From Leucogyrophana mollusca (taxonomy: Eukaryota > Basidiomycota > Agaricomycetes > Boletales), in assembly GCA_021014945.1 (NCBI GenBank), contig MU266540.1, positions 1 through 49,378 of the forward strand: DNA of 49,378 bases, written 5' to 3'. Of the stretch, positions 24,702 through 36,680 are shown in pieces. The translations under genes and the position numbers were made by a program. Every line of letters begins with the position of its first letter. The stretch's first letter is position 1. The notes beneath the pieces were generated by a model. It worked only from the letters and a program-made list of their open reading frames with translations. It searched no databases and was not told where the DNA came from.

Positions 24702-25158
24702 GGCGAGGGGATATCGTTCAACAGAGATACGCGGATGTATTTATACGGTTATGCTGCTCACTTGACCCTACGGAGCTCCGGAGCGCAATAACAGGTGGTC
24801 CATTGCACCGAAAGAAGGAAAGGATTATCGCGCCAGCAATGTATTAGAGGAGCTCACTTGTTATCGTGAGTTCCCCAAAATGAAGGCGTAGTTTTTGCTA
24901 TGCAGGTGCATTTGTTGCAGGTGTGGATCGTACTATGTTTCGGCCGACTGATGCAGCGGAACCATCCCCGACTCTCCCACGTAGTGGGAGGAGGGTTCTT
25001 GTCGGACTCAAACGGCCATTTCTCTACAACTTCGGCTGCACGTGGGAATATCTCGCGTAATCGCCTCTCTTGCAACGCAAATTTTCCTCGTCGCCTTTTC
25101 CTTTGCTTGTTGATCTCTCTCTTCGCCTTTTGTCCCCCTTCCGCTTGCTGTACGTTGA
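24702..25158. other. Aldolase promoter and left flank of the Helitron
   Basis: The right border must include the Helitron 5' end and leader, but I could not place it. Several A|TC dinucleotides could be the terminus. A small inverted repeat CTCAC/GTGAG (24853-24857 and 24866-24870, 8-nt loop) is present. The stretch 25080-25150 is pyrimidine-rich (TCTCTCTCTTCGCC), as in fungal core promoters, just before the inferred start codon. Confidence 0.4.
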
Positions 25159-28100
25159 ATGTAAGTTCCTTGATCCTGCCTCGGCTGCATCGACCTGTTA
25201 ACCTGAGTTTTCAGGCCGTTCGTTGTCAAGTCTCCTTGCCGTGCAGTTCGGGTCCTTGACCTTCATGATTGTCCACCTGAATCTGTCCCTCATGATATCT
25301 CTGAATACCCCATCTATTATGATGCATTATACTTTCCCCAATACCATCTGCCTTGTTTTTCTACCTCCGATGCATTCTGCTCGTGGCTGAGATCTGCGCT
25401 ATCGTCTCATCATCTCAGGTGTGAATGCCCCTCATCTCCCTTTACTGGCCATGTCACATTCGATGGCCTGTGTATTTCGATCTGCCAAGGTAACACATCT
25501 GTGTCGTACTCCCTTGCGTGGTTCGCGTCTTCTGCTTATCGCCATTGCACTGTCTTCGGACGTTTGGGTGTGGCTCTTCCCTCTGGTGACAATCTGTCCT
25601 CGCTGGCATTGGCATTATCCTCCCGTACCAGAGAAAACCCGCGATGGCTTTTTTTCTCGGATGCTTTGTATGAGAGTTCGTTGAACTCCTTGCTTGCCCC
25701 TGTCCTTGCGTCTATTGCCCAGAAGTTGGCTGATGTCCACGGTCGGAAGCCACGAGGGAAGTCTGCCTTCATTCAGGTCATCATGTCACATTTCCAGCGT
25801 GCGCGCGCTTCTCTTTCGGGGTTATCTGACGCTCAGCTCCAAGATGCCCTTGCACATATTGACCTACCAAACGGTGTGGTCCGTGAGCGGTTACCGTTAG
25901 TGACAGCTTACTTCGAGCATCTATATGGTACTGATGTCGCAACTGCTCTCCGTTGGGCTCCGCCACCTGTAGGCACATTTCATGTGGAGCTGCTGCTTTT
26001 GACATCTACTGAAGTACCACCAGAGATACGATGGGCCAAATCATCACTTGAAGTCGTCGTTCATCGATTACGGGCCCTATCTCTTGATAAGCTTGGGGTG
26101 TGTATACGAGGACTGCCTCCATCGTCCCGTCCTGCTTACCACGGTCGCTCTCGCCTGAAAACATGTGCTGGCCTCACTGAACATCTCCTACTTCGTGTTT
26201 CATACCTTTTGGTAGCAGGCTCGGGTGCTTTAGCTGATGTGTACCTTTCGTTGTTCCCATATCACCCTCCTGCTGGCCTTTCGAATGCCCAATGCTTGGT
26301 ACAGATCCTTGTGCGGGAGTACGGCACCGATGTCATGGACCAGTTGTCTTCTACGACTCTGTCAACGGTGGAGAAAAAGAGAGCCGCACGACGTGAGGAA
26401 AAGCTCAAGCGCATTACTGATGTGCGTGATCATGTTGATGCCATAGATCGTGCTTGGCCCTCCCCCGTGTCCTCCGATGTCACTCTCTCCTGCCTTGCTC
26501 GCTATGTTGAAGGCACTAAGTGGACTCCTCCCCCTGTTTGTGCTGTCTGTTCTCAGCAGCGCCGTGATGTTGAACAGATCGCTATTGACACAGATGACGA
26601 CCCGGTCAACTTGCACCTTCTCCGGATAACTAACCAGTTCATAATCTCCAAATGTATTGTACAGTCCCTGTCGACACAATTCACATTTGGTAACCAGTTT
26701 ATTGATGGTCTTATGCTAGACAGAGATGGACTCCAAAACTTAACAGCGACTTCCGCCGTTGTGCAGATGTGCTCCGAATGCCGCACAGACTTGACTCGTG
26801 GTGTAGTTCCTCGGTACGCTTTAGCCAATGGGCTGTTCCGTGGAAGGCTTCCTGACGAATTTTCAGACCTGACATGGGTTGAGGAAAAGGTGTGCGCCAT
26901 ATATTGTATTACTGCCCACGTCACTCGGCTGTTCCAGTCCTCTGATCCATCGCAACCAAGGGTCTTTCATGGAAACACTTGTGCGCACGAGATGAACTAT
27001 GTCTCGACTGCTTCTGTACTGCCTCGAACCCCTGCCGATATAAATGGCTTCTTGAGCATCGTGTTTGTGGGACCTGGAAAGTTTGACCCTTCAAAGATGG
27101 GTACTGTTTTCCGTGTTCGAAGAGCCAAGATTTGGTCCTTCCTTGTGTGGCTTAAGTATCACAACAGGCTGTATGCTGATATTGAACTGGATGTTAATGC
27201 ACTTCATGAGTATCCAGAAGATGGCATTCTTCCGGGCTTGAGTGAACAAGTGGTTGAAGACCATGAACTTGATCCCGCTGCTGTGTTTTCAGAGGAGACT
27301 GCTGGCTTCTCCAACCACCCGGCTACAATGTTGTCTGAGCACGACAATGATGATGGTGATGGTGTAACTCTCCTCGAAAGAATGGGTGTGTCTGATCCTG
27401 AATGTGACAGAATGTCTGGTCGTGAATTCACTGCATCTGCTTTGAGGAACCTCTATTTGAAAGGCTCTAATCCTGATCTCATCATACACAGAGGTGAGCG
27501 TCCTGTCTCTGAATACAACAATCCAGATCTTCTTCCTGGAATTTACCCCACCCTCTTTCCGTTCGGGATTGGTGGATTCGAGGACAAGTCTCGTCCTGTC
27601 CCCCTCTCGTTCCAGCACCAAGCACAGTATTACTTCAACCTTTCAGACCGTTCGTTTCGCTATCACCATTCTTTCCTTTTTGTTGTACTGAACATGATAC
27701 AGCGCCGTGCTGCTCATCTATACACATATTTCACAGTGAGGAAGTCCAATTTTGAGCACGTTGCCCAGAGCCTCATCCAAGTGTCATCTTCTGTACTCGA
27801 ACGCCTTGCTCAGCGACTTGAACATGAGTGGAAATATGCAGATCTCGCACCAGAAGAGAAGAACGCTTTAAACCTTCTGCGAAAGGTCAATACCATTGCT
27901 GCTCGTATCCCTGGGTCTCAGGCATCGAAGATTTATGTTCGTAATGAGATCCGTAACTATTTTGGTTATTTTGGCTTGCCTCACATATTTTTCACCTTTA
28001 ACCCGAGTGCTGCCCATAGTCCCATTTTCCAGGTTATGTTTGGTGATCAGACTATTGACCTCTCAGACAGATTTCCTCACCTCCCGACTGGCCGTGAACG

Positions 28101-31100
28101 TGCCATCCGACTTGCCAAGGACCCTGTGGCTGCTGCAGACTTTTTTGATTTCTCAATGCAGTGCCTGTTTGAGCACCTACTGGGCTGGAATTTCAAATCT
28201 CAGTCTTCCATCGATTGTGGAGGCATTCTTGGTCATTTAAAAGCCTTCTATGGTACCTGTGAGTTTACTGAGCGTGGTTCCCTTCATGGGCATTTCCTCA
28301 TCTGGTTGCAGGGTGGTGTCAATCCGACAGAGTTACATAGACGTTTGAATGACAAGGCTTACCAGGCCAAGTTCTTTGCATTTTTTGAAGATATCATTCA
28401 CCACCATCTGCCCAATGTTGAGGTTGCCGTTGAACCTAAATTTGAGCCGCGTATTGAGCGTCCACCTCGACCCCCGTTGACTTTAGTTGGCACACCTCTG
28501 GATGAGCTTAAGGAATGGGACTCTGTCTTTGTGACTGAGATAAAGAAATGTGGTGAAGTTCTACAGCGCCACCGATGCAGAGCTGTCTGCCACAAGTATG
28601 GAAATGATGACCGGTGCAGATTCCTCTTTCCCCATGAAGTAGTCGAAGCATCATATTTTGATCCTGAGACGAACTCTGTGGTGCTTATGTGTCGTGATGG
28701 TAATGTTAACTACTTCAATCCATACATCCTTGTCTTCTGCCGCCACAATCATGACATCAAATGCATATTGTCCGGAAAAGGTGCAAAAGCAGCCATGTTC
28801 TACATATCAGATTATATCACCAAGATGGACGTAAAGACTTATGAGATGCTTTCTCTCCTTTCTCGTGCTGTGGCTCGCCTGCCAGAGAGCTCTGCTGGCC
28901 AACGGTCTGTGGATAGTGCAAAGACACTCTTGCATAAGTGCCTTTCACAGTTTAGCCGTCAACAGCAAATCCACGCCCAGCAGGCCGCTCGATATGTGCG
29001 GGGATATGATGACAGTATATCATCCCATAAGACAGTCCCCATGTTGTCTTCCCTGCTTCTCAGTTATGTCAAGGATACCACAGGTGCCTCACATACGGGA
29101 GATAATGTCTCCAACATCGAAGAGGATGGGGAGGTTGAACAATCACGCTTACGCATAGCAACAGACAGGCACGGGAATCTTGTGGAGGCAAACCAGATCC
29201 ACCATTACCTGTATAGGGCAGACACTTTGTCTGATATGTGCTTCTATGATTTCTGTAGATATGTTCGTCTGCAGAAGAAGACAAAGAGTAGCAAAGTTAA
29301 GAATACTTATGACACACGCCTGGGTGTTTTGCGCCGCCATGGATTGAAGGATGCACACAAAATGTCAGAGACTCATGAGTTGGTTGAGCACACAAACGAA
29401 GAGCGTGGTGATGCAAATGAAGTGCTCATCCCTCGAGTAGTGGGAATGTCAATTCCTCGTCCTTCAAATGCAAAGCAGTGGGCCTTGTTCACTCTAGCCC
29501 ACTTCAAACCGTTCAATTCTGACACCCCTCTAATTAACACAGGCGGTAGTATTGAAAGTGCCTTTGATAACTTCAAATTTTCTCCTTTGGCACTCTCTAT
29601 CATGGAGAACTGGGAAGCTATTCATGAGTGTGAGGATGAGCGAGATGCAGAGAGACTGCGAAAAAGAGCTCAGCTGACAACCGAGAGCAAGGCACTAACA
29701 ACTGCCACCCGTATGCCCGGTAAGATGTTCGATGAAGATGTTGACGTGGACGTGACAAACTCACCTCCTCGACGTGCTGAAGAGGACTTTCGCATCCAAC
29801 AGAGTGTCATCCGTCTGCAACAATCGGGATGGTTGAGGCACTGCATTAGTCCTTCACCAGATCACGGACCCTCCATGCACTCTGGCGAACCACTTCTTCC
29901 GAATGTAGTAAGTCAAGCTCAAATCAAAGATTGGAACAAGCAGATCAAGCACCAGGAGACTGTCATTGCGGATGCACGGCGAAATGCCTTGAATCCCGAT
30001 CAGCAAATTGAGCGGCTGCAGGTTCATGAGACAGAGTCCACAATGGACGCTCATCAGAAGTGTGACACATACAACATGGATTGTGGTGCAGACGAGACAC
30101 ACACATTTGGATCCGCATCTCAAGCCAGTTCACCTGAAGATATCGTAGCAACTATTGGGCAGGGTTTTAACTTGAATGAGAAGCAATGGCTTGCGTTCCA
30201 GATCGTTACTGACTTTTTTCTGCGCAAGCATGTCACTAAGGTGTGCGAGAGCACTGAGCGACTGACCATGCTCATGACAGGGCCTGGGGGTACAGGCAAG
30301 ACACATGTAGTGAAAGCAGTGCGCGCTGTGATGCAGCACTATGGATGTGGGCACCTTATTCGGTTCCTTGCACCCACAGGTTCTGCAGCTGCACTAATAG
30401 ATGGGATGACAGTCCACAAAGGCTTGGGCATTAAGATTAGATCAAGCAATAAGGGGAAGGGTAACCGTGAGCCTGGCGAGAGCTCTGAGGACTACACTGT
30501 GACCATCAGTGTTCTAAACCGCACCCTGCTCAGAGATGAGTGGCGCAACGTGGAATTTCTACTCATTGATGAGGTGTCTCTTCTCAGTTTACAGCTTATT
30601 GCAGAGATTGATCATGCCCTGCGGTTTGCCAAGGAGAAGCCCGGAGAGTGGTTCGGTGGTGTTGCTATCATTTTCGCGGGAGACTTCTATCAGTACCCTC
30701 CAGTTGGTGGCAGTCCCTTGTACGCACCTATATCCCCCTATGCTGGCCAGACCGACGAAGAAATACAAAAGAGATTGGGCCGTTTGGCTTGGAAGTCCGT
30801 CAACACTGTGGTGGAGTTCACGGAGCAACAGCGAATGAAGGATGACCCCGAGTATGGTGAAGCAGTCTCACGTCTACGTGTTCGCCAGTGCACCTATGAT
30901 GATGTTGACCTTTTCAATTCACGAGTCATGAAGTCTGTGAACTGTCCTGAGGGAATTGACATGGGTCTTTCTGAAAACCACAATGCAGCAGCAATTGTTG
31001 CGACAAATGGGTTGCGTGAGGTTTTGAACATGAACAAGTCTCAAGCCATGTCATCAGCTGACAAACTTGTCGTGTGCGCAGCGCTCGATAAGTGTCCCTC

Positions 31101-32877
31101 AAAGTTATTGTCCCAAGCAGAACGCCAAAGCTTGCTGCGCCTGAACGTGGGTGCTTTGAGCTCAAACCGTGCATTACCAGGCTTTGTGGCATTATATGAA
31201 GGTATGCCTGTTATTTTGAGGATGCGAAATCTCTCCACTGACCTGGGAATCACGAATGGGTCTCAAGGCATTGTGAAGAAGATAGTCACGGGTGTGTGCC
31301 CAAATGGCTTCACATATGCAACCTGTGCACTCGTTTACTTCCCATACAGTAAAGTCGAACTCACTGGGCTTCCGAAAGGCGTCTTTCCTATATTGCCTGT
31401 GCCTTGGACTCTCAATACCCTCCTTCCTGATGGTGATTCCATGCAACAGAAGCTCAAAATAACACGCCACCAACTTCCCATCCAGCCTGCCTTCGCTGTT
31501 ACCGGTCATTCCGCTCAAGGGAAAACCCTACCAAAAGTATTGGTGAACTTGCATGAAGGTGGGTTTGGGGCTTATGTGGCTGCTTCTCGTGCACGCTCTC
31601 GAGATGGTCTTTGCATCACAGAAACAATCACATTGGACCAGTTGAACAAACCGCTTCCTTATGACCTTGTTCAAGAAGTCCATCGTTTCACTGCCATAGA
31701 GCACAACACACTTGTGCGATCCGGGTTCCGAGACGGGAGCCTTGTCCCCGTTCCTGATGCAGAAGCTGAGCGTTCATTGAGCATCACACTCCCCAAAGTA
31801 AGGTTTGTCATGGACAGTGCTCCAACTCAGCAGAAGCGGAAGGCAACTGACGTTGACAATGTCTCACCAGCAGATCTCAGCCTGCGATCATCAACATCAC
31901 AACTCGACAAACACCCCAAAAAAAGGGCAAAATTTTCTGTGTCAGCATCGGGGTTGTCATCCGCATCCCTGCCGTCCATTTCAAATACTGGTTGTCGCTG
32001 GTCGGCCGACAACTGGTCTTGTGCATATGATAGCGTGTTCATGACACTGTTCCATGCCTACTCAGATTGTCGCCCAAACATCAGGAACAGCTGGTTGTCT
32101 GAGCGATGCCAAACATTAGTGGAGTCGTTCAACACAATCCTTGGCTGTGGTACTAATGACTCCCTCCAGCTGTTATTCGATAACTGTCGTGATCAGCTTC
32201 GTGATACACTCTCTGCTTATGATCCAAATCTCTTCCCTCGATTCGGCCAGCAGGGGACGTCTGCAAGTGCTGTCCTTGACTATCTGCTCCCTCACACAAC
32301 ACGGCGGCTCCAGAAACAGGTGTTCTGCACCAGGGTGATGTGTCAGGCTGCGCCCTCTCACTTTACTGACATATTGACCCGACTTCCAACGCTGTGTTGT
32401 CCTTCACAGATGACAGATGGCCCAATGACAAACACCGCTTTGTCTGTGCAAGAATGGCTCAATGAATGGATCTTGTCACAATCAAGGGACCCCAGTGTGG
32501 CGGATGTCATAGCGCATTCAGTTTCCAATATGTGCGACGGTCCTTTGTCATGCAAGCTACGGCTGGTGGATCCTCCCACTATCTTTCCCATTGAAGTATT
32601 GCCCACCACCGCACGTGTGAGGTTTGCCCACACCATTCGTCTCCCATCTTCAGAGGGTAATATTGAATACAGATTAACAGGGATCATCTATTCAGGCGGC
32701 TTCCATTTTTGTGCCCGCTTTGTATCTAGTGGGCATGTTTGGGAGTATGACGGGCAGAAACAACTGGGGTCACCTAAGTTGTTAACGTTGTGCAACCAGT
32801 ATGACCTCTGGCGTCTGTCAACTATGGACGGACGTCAGGCACACCTGTACATCTATGTGCGCCACCATATTCCATAG
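25159..32877 (+). CDS. Helitron Rep-helicase with C-terminal USP-like peptidase domain, 2554 aa
   Basis: It nicks and unwinds DNA for rolling-circle transposition. I place the start codon across a 54 bp intron: AT at 25159-25160, G at 25215, with an in-frame TGA just before it; the rest is one exon to TAG 32875-32877. The N-terminal 96 residues contain Cys/His clusters. Next comes a DUF6570-like region with CxxC pairs, then the Helitron N-domain. The HUH motif is His1025-Gly-His1027 in RGSLHGHFLIW. A Cys/His knuckle has His1120, Cys1122, Cys1126 and Cys1135. The tyrosine pair is Tyr1197/Tyr1201 (YISDY). The PIF1 helicase has Walker A GPGGTGKT (Lys1696), Walker B Asp1786-Glu1787 and AGDFYQYPP. 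The last about 290 residues resemble a papain/USP fold: Cys2270 in NWSCAYDS, His2498 in GGFHF, Asp2513 in EYDG. All catalytic positions are present. Confidence 0.88.
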
Positions 32878-33005
32878 CCCACGATCCCAGTCCAGTTTTC
32901 AATGTAAGTTTTTTTTTTTCAGTGTGTCCATTTAGGGCGACTGACATGTCACATAAAAACCGAACAGTGTTGCATCGAGCTGTTTGCTTCAGAGCCCACA
33001 CTTAG

Positions 33006-34604
33006 ATGTCATCTTCCAAGGCGTCCTCACTCGAACCCCTCACCCCCACCCCAGGCAGTCCTGTCCCCTCTTTGCCTGGGGGAACACCATCGTCGCCTCC
33101 GATGCCTCCTCTCGACCCATTATATCCATCTCCCAATGACACAGATGACGATGGGCCACCTCATGTACCAACGCCACTGTGGGTATCCTTGTTATCATGT
33201 TGTGCCGCGAGGAATGCCATTTCTCCAGAGCACCTTGCGGATGTACCCTCGGACAACAATCCACGTCCTCTCCGTTCTCAGATGGGTGACAATGCGGAGT
33301 ACTGGGTCACTGGTTCCGATCATGCTTTCCAGTTCAGGTTCCCTGCCATATTGGACACCAAGGGCCAATACTCTCGCTGCGGCGAATACTTCAGCCTTCC
33401 TGAGACGGGGGTGGGTCTTGCTTAGATTGTTTCATTGTGACACTGTAACACTGACATCTCATTCTCTGAATAGCTGGATCTTGGCGCCATCAAAAAGGCA
33501 AAAGTTCAGTTTGAGCTTCGCCCACTCAGCGAGTCCACTTGTTTCCCACCCCAGGCTATCAAGACGTCCAACTGTGCTCTTGAGACATTGTTTGCACTTC
33601 AGGCAGAGGTTGAGGAGGTTCGCAACAAACGTAAATGTTTCATTTCCTCTGAAAAGCCCTTGCTGACAGGCCTCAAGTGCTGAGTGAGCGCACAAAAGCT
33701 CCCAATGTCATTCCTTTCTGGCGCACATACAAGGCCGAAGATCGCTATGTGTTAGTTGTCCACTCCGAAGCCCTTTTCAAGGATCTCCCAAACACCAGGA
33801 ATGATTCAGGCCCACGTCTATCACGTGCAGACATAGGAAGTGAGTTGTCTTTGCGCTTTCAGTGCACTGTTGTACATGGGAACTCACTGTGACTTGTGTC
33901 TGGCGTGCAGAGAACAGTGTTATGCTCAGCCCAAGTGCGTCGCCCACTGGTACAAAACTGATATTGACCGCTTATTGTAATCTCTACAGGTAAAGTCAAG
34001 TCATCATCAAAATCAGCCGCGTCTGCAAGCGGCGCCTCCACAAGTGCTACATGTGTGTTGTGATCGTTCATGCATAACGAGGATGTTACTGACCATCCAT
34101 TGCACTGTAGCAAAGAACAGTATTACCCAATTGCCTGATCCTCAAGGCCGTTACGCAGGTGTTATTGCCCAGCTGGGCCTGGGCAGTGCGAAGGTCAACC
34201 CACCCGATGTCCGTGATGGAATGGGGGCATTGATACATCCCCGTAATTATCCGGATGCACTGCCTGATGGAGCAGTTGTTGACGTTGAAGTGTTTTTGAA
34301 ACTGTGAGTATTGATACGCCTTGCAATTTGTTAGTGTATGTTTACCTTGTCTTGCAGATGGAACATACGAGGATCTGGTGATATGGCAAGCCGTGACCCT
34401 CACGGTTCTCGCATCTATCAAGTCATGCTGAAGTCGATGAAAATACTGCCTGACTACACCCTTGATCCTGACATGGTTCTTGGAAAAGGCAAACGAAAGG
34501 CCACTGATGACCTGTCAATTGACCAATCCCCTGCGAAGAAGGCCTCCTCTTCTGCCACTGGGAGCTTCGGTGACCCGTTTGCGATGGAAGATGTGGAGGC
34601 GTAG
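33006..34604 (+). CDS. Helitron-associated second gene, 421 aa, seven exons, unknown function
   Basis: Exons are 33006-33410, 33474-33630, 33678-33839, 33911-33949, 33990-34052, 34111-34303 and 34358-34604, with introns of 40-71 bp. The sum, 1266 bp, keeps one frame to TAG. It starts 128 bp after the Rep-helicase stop on the same strand. Residues 1-60 are a Pro/Ser-rich acidic linker. Then come YWVTGSDHAFQFRFPA, PFWRTYKAEDRYVLVV and a Ser/Ala-rich linker. The C-terminal core, LIHPRNYPDALPDGAVVDVEVFLKLW then GSRIYQVMLKSMKILP, alternates hydrophobic strands in a way that could fit an OB fold. A basic KGKRKA near the end may be a nuclear signal. A single-strand DNA-binding partner is a guess from context. 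A captured host gene is the alternative, since it is far richer in introns than ORF1. Confidence 0.7.
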
Positions 34605-36680
34605 TTGGGTGAAGGTGGCTCTTAAAAGAACGTGTAGTCGCAAAAATATAAGTACAATCAACGCTATCTGCTTCATGGCAGACCAATAGTCACAAAATTA
34701 TAAATGGCATTGTACCAGTTACATGTTTAATCTCTAAGATGTATCTACTGCCCTCAGGTTTACTAGTGAGAAAACACTCAATGCTAGATAAGGCCTGTTA
34801 CACCATAGTCAAAATTTCGACAACTGGAGAACAAAGGCTGGGGAACGCAATACCTCGGCTGTGCCGAATGTGACTGTGACGTTATTATCTCCGATAACAC
34901 ATCGTCACAAAAAGGTCACACTTGGTTGTTGCGATTATCCGCTGTGTATCCCGGGCTCCTTGCAGCTCGCGGTAGAGGACAAGATCGGCGACAGAAAGGT
35001 ATTAAAGAAACTAAAACCGGTTTGAGAAAAAACGGAGCACACGTCTTGAAGATAAGACGGTTGATATGAGGGCGTGACTTATCCCAACAACCCACGTGAC
35101 ATGACCCTTCGGAGTCGGGGACTGGCGCTTGCGCCGCTACAGGATATACATATCACATGACGCATTTGATTCTGAATCAGCTGCACGTCGCGCACGCCAA
35201 TTCAATTAGGGGCTATTGTCCAACCCATTTTCCTCTGCGAATACCCCTACAGACTCAACTGTTCTCTGAGAGTTTGTATTGCCATTGTGGATAGTACTGC
35301 GAGGTTGAATCAAAAGGATGTTGGCCCTCAATAATGCCACCATGAGCTTGAAATTTAGAACACCGCTCAAATCTAGCAGGCATGCCGTGAAGCTCGGAGC
35401 ATAAAGGCGGCATGATTTCGGCCAATTTTACAACTCCGACCAGCAGTTGTGTAATACGGCTCATACAAACTCCGCAACACAACCACTTGTCAGCTGTGGA
35501 TTGCCTGGACGCGAGGCTACTTACTGCCTCTCATTTCGCTCGTAAGCAGGATTTCGAGATGCTGGTAGTGTTATGATATGGGTGAACAACCCGTTATCGA
35601 ACGTACTGGATAAGCGTGGAATGACGGGTCTTCCGGGGCCTGGCTTGACCGGGAATTGTTGTTGATCGGGGAACTTGAAAGCCTGAGAAATCATACGCTT
35701 CACATGAGGCCAATAACGGGAGGAGTTGGACTCCCATACCTAGCGCTCAAGCTCAACATCAACGGCCTTGGTGACCATCGAGACAAGACGAGAAGGCAAA
35801 ATCCGTTTCACTCCCGCCAGCACCGCACCTACCTCCTTGGCCATGGCGATGCCTTTCATTGTTGAGCCTTGACTACAAAGCTCATCAACGAATTAAACGG
35901 ACATCATGGAAGAACTCCATCTCAGCGTTAAGGACAGTATGTATGACAATCCCCTCATGCAACGGTGGTGCAGGGCACTGAGGGCATCTGCATGAATGTC
36001 TCAACTCCGAACCCTTCCTCTAGTGCTCTTGGCCGAGAAGAAACCAAAGAATTTAAAGCGGTGCCGAGCAGAGGTGCCATGGCAGGTCATGGTGCATGAC
36101 GGTTAGATATTTATTTTCACGCAAAAGTCGGTCCCATCACATTCTGAGCTTATTGAACTTCTAGAGACGCTGAAGCAGACTCGTATAATTAGCACCAGGT
36201 TATTATTTATAGCTTGAAGATTCACAATGCGGAACTTTCACTTCTAGTGTGCGACACGATCCTGCCTTTCTCTTTGCTGCGCTCGTTCGGAATTATTATT
36301 CTTAGTTAAACTCTTCAGGGCTCGTTTGCGGGCACAGCTCCAAAGCTGCTCAGCCGCATCGGGCACGTCAAGTGTCACCGATAAGATGGAAAATTTAACT
36401 CCTCAAGTCAACGTCAGCGATAACATCGCCTCAAGGACTACACTCATCACACGACGGCGATGCTCTCACCGAGGACAAGATGATTAGATACCTCACGGTG
36501 ACAAGAGCCTAACTCTCGGTTCCCTATCGCGGGTTCCCACCGGAACACGCACTGCACACACCTCTGCCGGCACTTCACGGCTGATATAATGGACACCTAG
36601 CGCCGAATCATCATATCCTTTCGATAAACGGTCTCACTTGCTGTCATCTTTTATATCCCCCGCCAAACTATGCATCGCTC
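34605..36680. other. 2 kb decayed region right of the Helitron
   Basis: No intact gene is supported. It holds a hairpin (TCGGC-TGT-GCCGA, 34855-34867), a nested inverted repeat (GTGACG 34876-34881 with CGTCAC 34903-34908, enclosing TTATC/GATAA), and a degraded minus-strand frame described separately. The Helitron right end must lie in the first few hundred bases. The last 100-150 bp should be the GT69 gene promoter. Confidence 0.4.
35521..35848 (-). pseudogene. Possible degraded coding relic, unidentified
   Basis: On the minus strand, a frame beginning MAKEVGAVLAGVKRILPS (ATG near 35845) runs about 35 codons to an in-frame TAG. After it the same strand continues with a protein-like segment (RMISQAFKFPDQQQFPVKPG) to 35521. 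The stop and the lack of good splice sites point to a broken gene or chance. No family is recognised. Confidence 0.25.

Larger units (their letters stand above)
25159..34604 (+). mobile_element. Helitron (rolling-circle transposon), coding core; ends unresolved
   Basis: The core carries a Rep-helicase gene of about 7.7 kb followed by a second multi-exon gene. Both frames are intact with no stop or frameshift, suggesting a young, possibly autonomous copy. Base and codon use in ORF1 is richer in A/T-ending codons than the GC-rich host genes beside it. Helitrons insert between A and T without target duplication, and usually begin TC and end CTRR behind a hairpin. A CTAG followed by T occurs at about 34764, and a GC hairpin at 34855-34867, but the two are in the wrong order for one terminus. 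The true limits probably lie within 24.8-25.1 kb and 34.7-35.0 kb. Confidence 0.8.

Noticed and set aside
25501..25503. GTG as the start of the Helitron frame
   Set aside because: The same frame is open back to 25216, where an acceptor and split ATG exist; GTG starts are not expected in fungi.
32904..32925. Very short intron GTAAG-T(n)-CAG after the Helitron stop codon
   Set aside because: About 20 bp is too short for a spliceosomal intron. The same donor may pair with a later CAG in the leader of the second gene, but this is not needed for its coding frame.
33631..33656. 26 bp intron in the second Helitron gene (GTAAAT…AAAAG)
   Set aside because: Too short to splice. The acceptor at 33677 gives a 47 bp intron and the same reading frame.
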